A stretch of DNA of 64,000 nucleotides from Planctomycetota bacterium. Its GTDB lineage: Bacteria > Planctomycetota > J058 > J103. Of this stretch, positions 51,083-59,402 are shown piece after piece. Below the pieces are notes generated by a model that did not search any database, was not told the origin of the DNA, and saw nothing but the letters and a program-made list of their open reading frames with translations. Each line of letters begins with the position of its first letter. Position 1 is the stretch's first letter. Location of the stretch: positions 124,001 through 188,000 of the forward strand of contig BPJM01000002.1 of NCBI GenBank assembly GCA_026004615.1, read 5' to 3'. The position numbers were made by a program, and so were the translations under genes.

Positions 51083-52543
51083 ATGACGGCTCAGGTGCTG
51101 GCGGCCGGCGGGCCGGCGAAGCTGTTCATCGGCAACCAGTGGCAGGCGGCGGCGAGCGGCGCCACCTTCGAGACCATCAATCCGGCGACCGAGCAGGTGC
51201 TCGCCGAGGTCGCCGAGGCGCGGGAAGAGGACGTCGACCGCGCGGTTGCCGCTGCGCGCGAGGCGTTCGAGCAAGGCCCCTGGGCGAGCATGGCGGCGGC
51301 GGAACGGGGCCGGCTGCTGTTGCGGCTGGCCGAGCTCATCGAGCGCGCCACCGATGAGCTGGCCCTGCTGGAGGCGCAGGACACCGGCAAGCCGATCACC
51401 GACGCGCGCCGGGTCGATGTGCCATTGGCGGCGGCGGTCTTTCGCTACTATGCCGGCTTCGCCGACAAGGTACAGGGCGAGACGATCCCGGCACGCGGCG
51501 CGTTCGTCAACCTGACGCTGCGCGAGCCGGTGGGCGTGATCGCGGCGATCACCCCGTGGAACTATCCGCTGCTGCTCGCCTCCTACAAGGTCGCACCGGC
51601 GCTGGCGTTTGGCAACACGGTGGTGCTGAAACCGGCGGAGCAGACCCCCCTCAGCGCGCTGGCGCTGGCGCGCCTGGCGGCCGAGGCCGGGCTGCCACCC
51701 GGGGTGCTCAACGTGGTGCCGGGCTTCGGGCCGGTGGCCGGCGCTGCGCTGGCCGGCCACCCCGGGGTCGACAAGATCTGCTTCACCGGCTCGACCGAGA
51801 CCGGCACCCGCATCATGGAGGCGGCCGCGCGCCACACCACCAGGCTCCAGCTGGAGCTCGGCGGCAAGTCGCCCAACATCATCTTCGCCGACGCCGACCT
51901 GGAGGCGGCGATCAAGGGCGCGGCGTTCGGCGTCTTCTCCAACATGGGCGAGATCTGCACCGCCGGCTCGCGATTGTTCGTGGAGCGACCGGTACACGCG
52001 CAGGTGCTCGAGGGATTGCAGCGGGCGATCGCTCGCTTCCGCCAGGGCGACCCGCTCGATCCCAGCACGCGCATGGGGCCGCTGATCAGCCGCGAGCACC
52101 TGGAGCGGGTGCTGGGCTACATCGCGCGGGGGCGCGAGGAGGGCGCGCGGCTGCTCACCGGTGGCGAGCGGGGGGAGCCCGAGCGCGGCTACTTCCTGCG
52201 GCCGACGATCTTCGACCAGGTGCGCAACGACATGACCATCGCGCGCGAGGAGATCTTCGGCCCGGTGCTGGCGGTGATCCCGTTCGACGATATCGAGGAG
52301 CTGATCCGCCAGGCCAACGACACGATCTACGGGCTGGCGGCCGGGGTCTGGACGCGCGACGTGCGCAAGGCGTTCACCGCTGCCAGGCGGCTGCGCGCCG
52401 GCACGGTGTGGATCAACACCTACAACATGTACGACCCGACGACGCCCTACGGCGGCGTCAAGCGCTCGGGGTTCGGCCGCGAGCTGGGCGCCGCCGCGGT
52501 GGAGGAGTTCACGCAGCGCAAGACCGTGTGGGTGGCGCTGTAG
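51083..52543 (+). CDS. Aldehyde dehydrogenase (betaine/aminobutyraldehyde type)
   Basis: 486 residues from ATG 51083 (GGAGG nine bases upstream). VGVIAAITPWNYPLLLASYKVAPALAFGNTVVLKPAEQTP is the NAD site. FTGSTETGTRIMEAA follows. LELGGKSPNIIFADADL supplies the general base, FSNMGEICTAGSRLFVE the catalytic Cys, and EEIFGPVLAVIPF comes near the end. Full-length ALDH of the betaine/4-aminobutyraldehyde dehydrogenase group; the substrate cannot be fixed. Followed by an enoyl-CoA hydratase after ~100 bp, which suggests a role in degrading an aldehyde to an acyl-CoA pathway. Confidence 0.9.
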   Translation: MTAQVLAAGGPAKLFIGNQWQAAASGATFETINPATEQVLAEVAEAREEDVDRAVAAAREAFEQGPWASMAAAERGRLLLRLAELIERATDELALLEAQDTGKPITDARRVDVPLAAAVFRYYAGFADKVQGETIPARGAFVNLTLREPVGVIAAITPWNYPLLLASYKVAPALAFGNTVVLKPAEQTPLSALALARLAAEAGLPPGVLNVVPGFGPVAGAALAGHPGVDKICFTGSTETGTRIMEAAARHTTRLQLELGGKSPNIIFADADLEAAIKGAAFGVFSNMGEICTAGSRLFVERPVHAQVLEGLQRAIARFRQGDPLDPSTRMGPLISREHLERVLGYIARGREEGARLLTGGERGEPERGYFLRPTIFDQVRNDMTIAREEIFGPVLAVIPFDDIEELIRQANDTIYGLAAGVWTRDVRKAFTAARRLRAGTVWINTYNMYDPTTPYGGVKRSGFGRELGAAAVEEFTQRKTVWVAL

Positions 52544-52644
52544 GGCGCGCGGGCAGCAGGCGGCGCGGGCACGCCGGGCCCGGTCGTGCCGCCGTCCGGC
52601 TGGCGCTGGCGCGCCGGGGATTCGGGCCAGAGAGAGGAAGAGCG

Positions 52645-53466
52645 ATGACCGTGACGACGGAAGCGATCAAGATGGAACACGGCCTGGTGGAGTTCTCCAA
52701 GGATGGCCCGGTGGCCATCATCACGCTGAACGACCCGCCCGCCAACACCTACACCTACGAGATGATGCGCGATCTGGACGAGGCGATCCTCAAGGCGCGC
52801 TTCGACGACGAGGTGTGGGCGATCGTGCTGACCGGGGCGGGGGAGAAGTTTTTCTCCGCCGGCGCCAACATCAAGATGCTGAACTCCGTGACCCCGCGCT
52901 TCAAGTACTTCTTCTGCCTGCACGCCAACGAGACGCTGAACCGGCTGGAGCACACGCCCAAGCTCGTCATCGGCGCGATCAACGGCCACTGCGTGGGCGG
53001 TGGGCTGGAGATCGCCATGGCGTGTGACCTGCGCGTCGGACGCAAGGGGGCGGGCAAGGTGGGCCTGCCCGAGGTGAACCTGGGCGTGCTACCGGGCACC
53101 GGCGGTACCCAGCGCCTGTCGCGGCTGGTGGGCAAGGCACGCGCGATCGAGCTCATGGCGAGCGGGGAGACCTTCGACATGGAGCGGGCGCTGGAGCTGG
53201 GCCTGCTCAACGCGATCTACGAGGGAGACGCCGAGAGCTTCAAGGCGCAGGTCGTCGAGTACGCCAAGCGCTTCTGCCCGCCCCACAAGGCCGCCAAGGC
53301 GGTGGGGCACATCAAGCGCGCGGTGCAGAGCGGCCGTGAGATTCCCTTCGAGTACGGGCTGACGCTGGAGCGCGAGCTGCAGCAGGGCCTGTTCGAGAGC
53401 GCGGACGCCAAAGAGGGCCTGGCTGCTTACGTCGAAAAGCGCCAGGCGAGGTTTGCCGGCCGCTGA
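52645..53466 (+). CDS. Enoyl-CoA hydratase/isomerase family protein
   Basis: 273 residues from ATG 52645 (GAGAGGAAG upstream). Crotonase fold: VAIITLNDPPANTYTYEMMRDLDEAI, VLTGAGEKFFSAGANIKML (oxyanion hole), GAINGHCVGGGLEIAMACDLRV (first catalytic Glu), GLPEVNLGVLPGTGGTQRLSRLVG (second Glu), and ELGLLNAIYEGD. Both Glu are present, so hydratase activity is likely. It would add water to trans-2-enoyl-CoA in beta-oxidation or amino acid degradation. Probably co-transcribed with the aldehyde dehydrogenase upstream. Confidence 0.9.
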   Translation: MTVTTEAIKMEHGLVEFSKDGPVAIITLNDPPANTYTYEMMRDLDEAILKARFDDEVWAIVLTGAGEKFFSAGANIKMLNSVTPRFKYFFCLHANETLNRLEHTPKLVIGAINGHCVGGGLEIAMACDLRVGRKGAGKVGLPEVNLGVLPGTGGTQRLSRLVGKARAIELMASGETFDMERALELGLLNAIYEGDAESFKAQVVEYAKRFCPPHKAAKAVGHIKRAVQSGREIPFEYGLTLERELQQGLFESADAKEGLAAYVEKRQARFAGR

Positions 53467-53695
53467 GCGCGGATCGCGGCGGCGCGCGGCGGGCGCTCCG
53501 CCCGCCGCGCGCCACCGCCAGGAGCAGGGAACGGAGCAGTCCAGCCGCCTGCTGGCCGAACCGTCGTGCCGGAAGCGGCGATCGCCCGTGCTCGGGCAAC
53601 GGGCGCCCGGGTTCTGCTATAGTTGGGGCATGGCAGGCGCCCGCCGGCGCACGGCGCCGGCGGGCGCGCTGGTTGCGGGCGCCGGAGGCGGGCCA

Positions 53696-55042
53696 GTGCG
53701 GCGTCGTTCGCTGGTGGGCTCGTGCCTGCTGGGGGCGTTGCTCGGCGGGGGGCCGTTCGTCGCACCTGCCCGCGGGGACGTGGTGCGGCTGGCGAACGGG
53801 GCCGAGCTTCGGGGGCAGGTGCTGGAGCAGGGTCCCGGCGAGATCGTGCTGGCGGTACCGGGGGGGCGGCTGTGGCTGGAGCGCGGGCAGGTCGCCGGTA
53901 TCGAGTACGAGCCGCCGGGGCAGCTGGCGCTGCAGGAGGGCGAGCAGCTTTTGCGCCTGGGCCTGGCGGCGCAGGCGGCAGCGCGGTTCGGCGAGGCGCT
54001 CGCCGCGGGCCTGAGCCAGGCGCGCCCGCGGCTGGGGCAGGCACTGTTGGCGCAGGCGGAGGCGGCGCGCGCCGCTGGCGCGCTCGCGCGGGCGGAACGC
54101 CTCCTCGCGGCAGCGCGCGTGCAGGTTGCGCAGGCCGGCGGCGCACTGCAACTCCAGGTGCGCGCGGCCGAGCAGGCCCTGGCAGGCCAGCGCGCGCGCG
54201 CTCGCACCCTGGCCGGCGACGGCCAGCGTGCGCTGGTGCGCGTGCAGCTCGCGCAGGCGCGGCGGTTGCTGGCCGAGGCGGTAGGGCTGGAAGCGGAGCT
54301 GGGACCGGTGCTCCGCCCGTACCGGGCGGCGGCTGCTGCCCGGCACGGGCTGGAGTTGCTCGCGGCGGGCGCGGCGGAGCCGGCACGGCGGGCCTTCGCC
54401 GAGGCGATCGCGCTCGAACCGGCATGGCGCGCCGAACTGGCACGTCCGCTGGCCGAGGCGGAGGTGCGGCTGGCGATGGCCCGGCTCGCCGCGGGCCAGG
54501 CGCAGGCGGCGCGCCTCGGTCTGCTCGAGGCGCTGCGAGGCGGGGAGGCGGCGCCGGAGCTGCTGTCGCTGTATCTGGGGCTGTTGGCCGAGCACGGCGG
54601 CGAGCCGCTGGCGGCTGCGCGCGCCTATCGCGCGGCGGCTGCCGAGGCGGCCGCCCTGCCGGCCGGCGTTCCACTCGAGCGGCTGCGCGAGGCGGCGCTG
54701 CTGGCAGGGGCGCCGTTGCCGATCTCCGCGGCGGCGTTCGAGGCCGCGCTACGCGAGGCGGCGGGGCCTGGCGGTCGGGCGCCCGAGCGGCGGCAGGATC
54801 GGGCTGGGCGTCGATTCTCGGCGGGCGGTGCCGCCGCGGCAGGGCCGCGCCCGCTCCGGGCCGGGGTGGTGATCCTCTTCGCGCCCGGGGGCAGGTGCTG
54901 CAGCCCGGCCGGCGGTGATCCGGCGAGCGCCCGGCCGCGCGCCGCGCCGGCTGGCCCCGCCGGGCTGCCCGCGGTGCGGGCTCGCACCGGCAGCCGGGCG
55001 CCGTTCGTGCCGTCCGGCAGCCGCGCGAGCTGGCGGCGCTAG
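53696..55042 (+). CDS. Exported Ala-rich TPR-like protein
   Basis: About 448 residues from GTG 53696 (GGAGGCGG upstream). An in-frame ATG at 53630 is also possible, but a TATAGT box at 53618-53623 would leave no leader for it. The signal peptide is LVGSCLLGALLGGGPFVAPARG. A small SH3-like strand set follows (VVRLANGAELRGQVLEQGPGEIVLAVPGGRLWLERGQVAGIEY), then helical TPR-like repeats to ~residue 360 (AQAAARFGEALAAG, LGQALLAQAEAARAAGALARAERLLAAAR). The last ~80 residues are disordered and Pro/Arg-rich. The SH3-like/TPR combination recalls the protein next to the Ser/Thr kinase at 18698-19738. Function unknown. Confidence 0.6.
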   Translation: MRRRSLVGSCLLGALLGGGPFVAPARGDVVRLANGAELRGQVLEQGPGEIVLAVPGGRLWLERGQVAGIEYEPPGQLALQEGEQLLRLGLAAQAAARFGEALAAGLSQARPRLGQALLAQAEAARAAGALARAERLLAAARVQVAQAGGALQLQVRAAEQALAGQRARARTLAGDGQRALVRVQLAQARRLLAEAVGLEAELGPVLRPYRAAAAARHGLELLAAGAAEPARRAFAEAIALEPAWRAELARPLAEAEVRLAMARLAAGQAQAARLGLLEALRGGEAAPELLSLYLGLLAEHGGEPLAAARAYRAAAAEAAALPAGVPLERLREAALLAGAPLPISAAAFEAALREAAGPGGRAPERRQDRAGRRFSAGGAAAAGPRPLRAGVVILFAPGGRCCSPAGGDPASARPRAAPAGPAGLPAVRARTGSRAPFVPSGSRASWRR

Positions 55043-55096
55043 TGCCAGGGGCGGGACGGGCGGCGATGCCCGCAGCCAGCGAGGCGGAGCAGGAGC

Positions 55097-55579
55097 ATGG
55101 CAGTCGTGGCGACGGGTAGCACGCCCCAACCCATCAAGCAGCTGTCGTTTTTCATCCCCAATCGGCTGGCGGCGCTGCAGCGCGCGGTGGCGGCACTGGC
55201 GGAGCATGCGGTCAAGATCTGCGCCATCTCGATCATCGATGCGGCGGACCATGCGGTAGTGCGTCTGGTGGTCGACCGGCCGGCTGCCGCGCTGCAGGCG
55301 CTGCGGGCCAGCGGTCACAGCGTGTTCGAGTCCGAGCTGCTGGGCGTGGCGCTGCCGCCGGTGGGGGCGGCCAGGCGCGAGGGCATCCGGGAGGTGCTGG
55401 CGAGCCTGTTGGTGGCCGAGGTCAAGGTCGAGTACATCTATGCGCTCATCGAGCCCTGGCAGGGCCGGCCCGTGCTGGCGCTGCACGTCGATGACCGCGA
55501 GACTGCCGCGCGGGTCCTGCAGGGTGCCGGGCTGACGGTCGTCGGCCAGGGGGAGATCGGTCCGGGCGATGGCAGCTGA
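55097..55579 (+). CDS. Tandem ACT-domain protein
   Basis: 160 residues from ATG 55097 (GGAGCAGGAGC upstream). Two ACT-like halves: IKQLSFFIPNRLAALQRAVAALAEHAVKICAISIIDAADHAVVRLVVD and VLASLLVAEVKVEYIYALIEPWQGRPVLALHVDDRETAARVLQGAGL. This is the regulatory two-ACT arrangement of small bacterial amino-acid-binding proteins related to the acetolactate synthase regulatory subunit. Its last 11 bases overlap the diadenylate cyclase gene. The overlap suggests it senses an amino acid for the cyclase, which is inference. Confidence 0.8.
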   Translation: MAVVATGSTPQPIKQLSFFIPNRLAALQRAVAALAEHAVKICAISIIDAADHAVVRLVVDRPAAALQALRASGHSVFESELLGVALPPVGAARREGIREVLASLLVAEVKVEYIYALIEPWQGRPVLALHVDDRETAARVLQGAGLTVVGQGEIGPGDGS

Positions 55580-56528
55580 GATCGAACGGCGTGGCGTACG
55601 CGCCGGACCGGAGCGGTCCGCTGGCCCGCGCCACAAGGAGATCACGCGCTCGCTGCTGGAGCACGCGCTCGGCATGGCGGCCGAGTTCGAAGCGGCCGCC
55701 ATCTTCGTCTACGTCGAGGGCCTGCCGCGCGAGCACTGGCAGGTCCCGGAACGGTTCCGCACCACCTTCTACTTCGTCGCCAAGACCGACGAGGAGGCCG
55801 AGCGCATCGAACAGGCGGGCATGAACGTGATCCGGGCGCCGAACGTCCGCCTGACCCGCATGGGGCAGGTCAAGCTCGCCATCCTGCTGGCGCTCGCCCA
55901 GGGGCTGCTGGAGCCCGGGGATGTGATCCTGTGCCTGGCGGGCATCACGCACTCGGGCACGCTCGACACCCTGGTCGTGATGGAGGTCGGCAGCGAGTTC
56001 GAGCTGTTCATGGCCCCGAGCGGCCAGGAGGTGAAATCCCCCGAGATCCGGCCGGAGGTGCTGGTGCGGGTGATCGACATCGCGCTCGATCTGAGCGCGG
56101 AGGGCCGCGAGGGCAAGCCGGTGGGCGCGCTGTTCGTGATCGGCGATGCCGAGCGGGTGCAGGCGCTGAGCCGCCAGCTCATCCTGAACCCGTTCCACGG
56201 CTATCCGCCCGAGCAGCGCAACGTCCTGGACGCGCGGCTGGTCGAGACCATCAAGGAGCTTTCGACCATCGACGGCGCGTTCGTGATCCGCGGCGACGGC
56301 GAGATCGTCTCGGCCGGCACCTACCTCATGACGCATGCGCTGCCGGCGGAGGAGCTGCCGCCGGGACTCGGCGCCCGGCACCAGGCGGCGGCCGGCATCA
56401 CGGCGGTCACCGATGCGATCGCGGTGGCGGTGAGCGAGTCGACCGGCACCGTGACCGTCTTCCGGCAGGGCAGGCCGATCATCCAGATCGAGCGCGGCCA
56501 CCGCAGCAAGAGCGCCGCGGAATGGTGA
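55569..56528 (+). CDS. Diadenylate cyclase (DisA_N domain, DacZ-like)
   Basis: 319 residues from ATG 55569. An N-terminal ~175-residue domain, with LAILLALAQGLLEPGDVILCLAGITHSGTLDTLVVME, is like the pyruvate-kinase C-type domain found before the cyclase in DacZ. The DAC domain follows: GALFVIGDAERVQALSRQLILNPFHGYPPEQRNVLDARLVETIKELSTIDGAFVI (DGA motif) and ARHQAAAGITAVTDAIAVAVSESTGTVTVFRQG. The second motif reads RHQ where most cyclases have RHR. It should make c-di-AMP from two ATP. Overlaps the ACT-protein gene. Confidence 0.87.
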   Translation: MAAEIERRGVRAGPERSAGPRHKEITRSLLEHALGMAAEFEAAAIFVYVEGLPREHWQVPERFRTTFYFVAKTDEEAERIEQAGMNVIRAPNVRLTRMGQVKLAILLALAQGLLEPGDVILCLAGITHSGTLDTLVVMEVGSEFELFMAPSGQEVKSPEIRPEVLVRVIDIALDLSAEGREGKPVGALFVIGDAERVQALSRQLILNPFHGYPPEQRNVLDARLVETIKELSTIDGAFVIRGDGEIVSAGTYLMTHALPAEELPPGLGARHQAAAGITAVTDAIAVAVSESTGTVTVFRQGRPIIQIERGHRSKSAAEW

Positions 56529-56531
56529 GCG

Positions 56532-56555
56532 GCCCCCGCCGGAAGCGGCGGGGGC
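56532..56555. terminator. Bidirectional hairpin between convergent genes
   Basis: GCCCCCGCC (56532-56540), loop GGAAGC, GGCGGGGGC (56547-56555), four bases after the cyclase stop and four before the protease stop. A terminator for both convergent transcripts is the natural reading. Confidence 0.6.
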
Positions 56556-56559
56556 ACGC

Positions 56560-58152
56560 TCAGTTCACCTGGAGCACCACGAACCGCTGCCAGGGGCCCT
56601 GCTTGACCAGCAACAGCACGCGCCCGCTCTGCTCCGAGCTGGCGAGCGCCTGGTGGTACTCGCGCACGCTGCGGACCGGCTGGCGGTTGACGCTGCGGAT
56701 CACCGCGCCGGGCTCGATGCCGGCGAGTGCCGCGGGGCTGCCCGGCTCCACCCCGGTCACCAGCACCCCGCCGCCCCGGACCTCCTCTTCGATCCCGTAG
56801 CGGCGCGCGTTCTCGGCGGTCAGCTCCGCGACCCCGAGGCCGAGCCGAGCGCTCATCCGCCCGGCCCCGGGGGCGGGCGCCCCCTCGGAGCCGGAGCCAG
56901 GACGGGCGGCGGCGAGTTCGGCCGGCCGCTCGCCGACCGTCACCTCGAGTTCCAGCTCCTCGCCGTCACGCACCACCTGGAGCTTCACGGCGGTGCCCGG
57001 TGCGAGCATGGCGACCGCGTTGCGGAGTTCGGCGGAGGTCGCCACCGCGCGGCCATCCAGACCGACGATCAGGTCACCCTGGCGGAGCCCCGCTCGCTCC
57101 GCCGGCGAGCCCGGGCTCACCTCCGCCACCAGGGCGCCCTCGCGGCGCTTCAGCCCCAGCGCCTCGATCAGCTCCGGACTCAGGTCCTGGATCACCACCC
57201 CGAGGTAGCCGCGCACCACGCGTCCGGTCTCGATCAGCTGGGTGACCACGGAGCGGGCGAGCGCACTCGGGATGGCGAAGCCGATCCCCTGGTAGCCGCC
57301 GGTGCGGCTCGCGATGGCGGTATTGACGCCGACCACGCGCCCGTCCAGCGTCAATAGCGGCCCCCCGGAGTTGCCCGGATTGATCGCGGCATCGGTCTGG
57401 ATGAAGTCCTCGAAGTCGACGATGCCGACCGAGGTGCGGCCGGTGGCGCTGACGATCCCCACCGTCACCGAGGCCCTGAGCCCGAACGGGCTGCCGATCG
57501 CCAGGACCCATTCGCCGATCTCCAGCGACTCCGAGTCACCCCACTCTAACGTCGGCAGCCCCTCGGCCTCGACCTGCAGCACCGCGAGGTCGGATTGCGG
57601 GTCGCTGCCGAGCAGTTTCGCCGGGAGTTCGCGCCGGTCGTTGAGCACCACGGTGATGCGATCCGCCTCGCGCACCACGTGGTGGTTCGTGATGATCAGG
57701 CCATCGGGGCGGAGGATGAAGCCCGAGCCCTGCCCCTGCTGGCGGAAGCGGCGCGGCGCTGGCTCGCGGCGAGGCGCGCCTGGCGAGGGCCGCAGCTCCG
57801 GCGGCAGGAAACGGCGGAAGAACTCGTCGTCGAAGAAGCGCTCGAACGGATCGTCGAAACCCGGCGGCACCTGCACCGCTCCCTCGCGCTCGACGCGGAT
57901 CGAGACCACCGCCGGGATCGCCTGGCGCGCCACGCGCGTGAACGCCCGGCTCAGTCGCTTGAGGGCGGCGAGGTCGGTCTCGTGCTCGGTCTGCCCGCGC
58001 TCGGGGGCGGCTCCTTCCTCGGCGCGCACCGCGCTCGGCAGCGGCGTGCCGCCGAGGGCCAGCGCGGCGAGCACGGCGAGCACCAGCGGCAGGCGGCGCC
58101 GGCGCCGGGGCGTTCCGCCTCGCCCGATGGCATGGGACCGTGGTGTGGACAT
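56560..58152 (-). CDS. HtrA/DegP-type serine protease
   Basis: 530 residues from ATG 58152 (GGAGGAGACACC upstream). A signal peptide LPLVLAVLAALALGGTPLPSAVRAEE is followed by the trypsin-like domain: TNHHVVREADRI (His), DPQSDLAVLQVEAEGLPTLEWGDSESLEIGEWVLAIGSPFGL (Asp), TDAAINPGNSGGPLLTLDGRVVGVNTAI (Ser). Two PDZ domains follow (YLGVVIQDLSPELIEALGLK and LGLGVAELTAENARRYGI). The FFDDEFFRRFLPPELR linker is the LA loop. It is a periplasmic protease/chaperone for misfolded envelope proteins. Ends at the shared terminator. Confidence 0.93.
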   Translation of the reverse strand: MSTPRSHAIGRGGTPRRRRRLPLVLAVLAALALGGTPLPSAVRAEEGAAPERGQTEHETDLAALKRLSRAFTRVARQAIPAVVSIRVEREGAVQVPPGFDDPFERFFDDEFFRRFLPPELRPSPGAPRREPAPRRFRQQGQGSGFILRPDGLIITNHHVVREADRITVVLNDRRELPAKLLGSDPQSDLAVLQVEAEGLPTLEWGDSESLEIGEWVLAIGSPFGLRASVTVGIVSATGRTSVGIVDFEDFIQTDAAINPGNSGGPLLTLDGRVVGVNTAIASRTGGYQGIGFAIPSALARSVVTQLIETGRVVRGYLGVVIQDLSPELIEALGLKRREGALVAEVSPGSPAERAGLRQGDLIVGLDGRAVATSAELRNAVAMLAPGTAVKLQVVRDGEELELEVTVGERPAELAAARPGSGSEGAPAPGAGRMSARLGLGVAELTAENARRYGIEEEVRGGGVLVTGVEPGSPAALAGIEPGAVIRSVNRQPVRSVREYHQALASSEQSGRVLLLVKQGPWQRFVVLQVN

Positions 58153-58298
58153 GGTGTCTCCTCCTGCTGGCATCGCGGCACGGAACCGGCCGGCGGGCTC
58201 CGCTCCGTGCCGCAGCTGCGCCTTCGATGGCGGATACGGGCGGCGGCGCGGTGGGTGATGGGAGCCGGGCAGCGATCCGCTGCGTCGCCGGGGCGTGG

Positions 58299-59129
58299 CT
58301 AGTGCGCGGGCCTGGCCACGGCGCCGGGCTCGGGCGGCTCCGGCGCCACCTCGCGCGGGCGCACGCGCAGGGCGAACAGCGCCAGGCCTGCGACCAGAAT
58401 CGAGAGATACTGCGCCGGCGTGAGCCCGAAGTAGCGGGCGTCCACCTCCGGCAGCCGCAGGAAATCGAGCCCGAAGCGGACCGGCGCATAGAGCAGCGGC
58501 AGCAGCACCAGATAGAAGCCCACCGGCCGGCGCCGCCGGCCGAGCACCAGCAGCAGCGCGCAGATGCCGGCCGCGAACAGCGCCTCCAGGAGCCCCAGAT
58601 CCAGGTGTGGCCCGCCGCGACCCGGGCCGAAGTAGTCCGGCGGGAAATCGACCGCGAGCCAGAACTGCGAGGGCACGCCGGGGTGATCGTGGGCGCTGAA
58701 ACAGCCCAGCCGGCCGAACACCCAGCCGAACGGGAGTGCGTATGCGGTCTGATCGAGCCAGATCCAGCGCGTCCGCCGGTCCGGCAGGCGGCGGCGCACA
58801 TAGAGCACCGCGGCCAGCAGTGCCGCCAGGAAGCCGCCGTAGGAACTGATCCCGTCCCAGATCCGGAGCAGCAGCAGCGGATCGGCGGCGAGTGCCTGCG
58901 GCCGGTACAAGAGCACGTCCGCCAGGTGCGCGCCGACGAAGCCCGCGATCATGATCCAGAGCACGTAGTCGCCGACGAGCTCGGCATCCACCCCGTGCCA
59001 GCGCAGCCGCCGGCCCAGCACCCACGCCCCGAGCAGGATCCCGCACGCGACCAGGATCCCGAACATGTGCAGGGTCAGCGGGCCGAGCTGGAAGCTGGGC
59101 TGCGGGTAGTAGGGGATGAGGCAAACCAT
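58299..59129 (-). CDS. lgt: Prolipoprotein diacylglyceryl transferase
   Basis: 276 residues from ATG 59129. Seven TM segments. Y-x-x-LGPLTLHMFGILVACGILLGAW is the start. YDVLLYRPQ..WDGISSYGGFLAALLAAVLY corresponds to the H-G-G-L loop, here with Ser-Ser-Tyr-Gly-Gly. LPFGWVFGRLGCFSAHDHPGVPSQFWLAVDFP is the catalytic region, with the usual 'GC' and an HDHPG loop in place of the Arg-Asn-Gly of E. coli. It adds diacylglycerol to the Cys of lipoboxes; the many lipoproteins in this window are its substrates. The HDHPG form is familiar from a divergent Lgt branch. Divergent from the acyl-CoA dehydrogenase. Confidence 0.88.
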   Translation of the reverse strand: MVCLIPYYPQPSFQLGPLTLHMFGILVACGILLGAWVLGRRLRWHGVDAELVGDYVLWIMIAGFVGAHLADVLLYRPQALAADPLLLLRIWDGISSYGGFLAALLAAVLYVRRRLPDRRTRWIWLDQTAYALPFGWVFGRLGCFSAHDHPGVPSQFWLAVDFPPDYFGPGRGGPHLDLGLLEALFAAGICALLLVLGRRRRPVGFYLVLLPLLYAPVRFGLDFLRLPEVDARYFGLTPAQYLSILVAGLALFALRVRPREVAPEPPEPGAVARPAH

Positions 59130-59287
59130 GCGCGTTGCGATCAGGCTGGGTCCTGGCTCTGCTACGACAGAAGCTGCACAGCATAGCATGCGCGGGCGAG
59201 CGCCGAAAAGGGGTGAGCCGCCCTGTGGGGCAACCCGATAGAAATGTCCGACCCTCCGCTCCGGTTGGCACGCGAGCGGCCGGGCGC

Positions 59288-59316
59288 TTGTCCGCTGCTG
59301 TGGGGCCCGCTACCAT
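59288..59316 (+). promoter_or_regulatory. Putative promoter of the acyl-CoA dehydrogenase operon
   Basis: TTGTCC (59288-59293), 17-bp spacer, TACCAT (59311-59316), ~87 bp before ATG 59403. Confidence 0.45.
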
Positions 59317-59402
59317 GGCCCCGCGGCTACGAGCCGAGGCAGCCTGGCGCGCGCAGGGGCGGGCGCGCCCGGTAGGTGGCAGGTGAGGATGGGCATGGAC
59401 CG

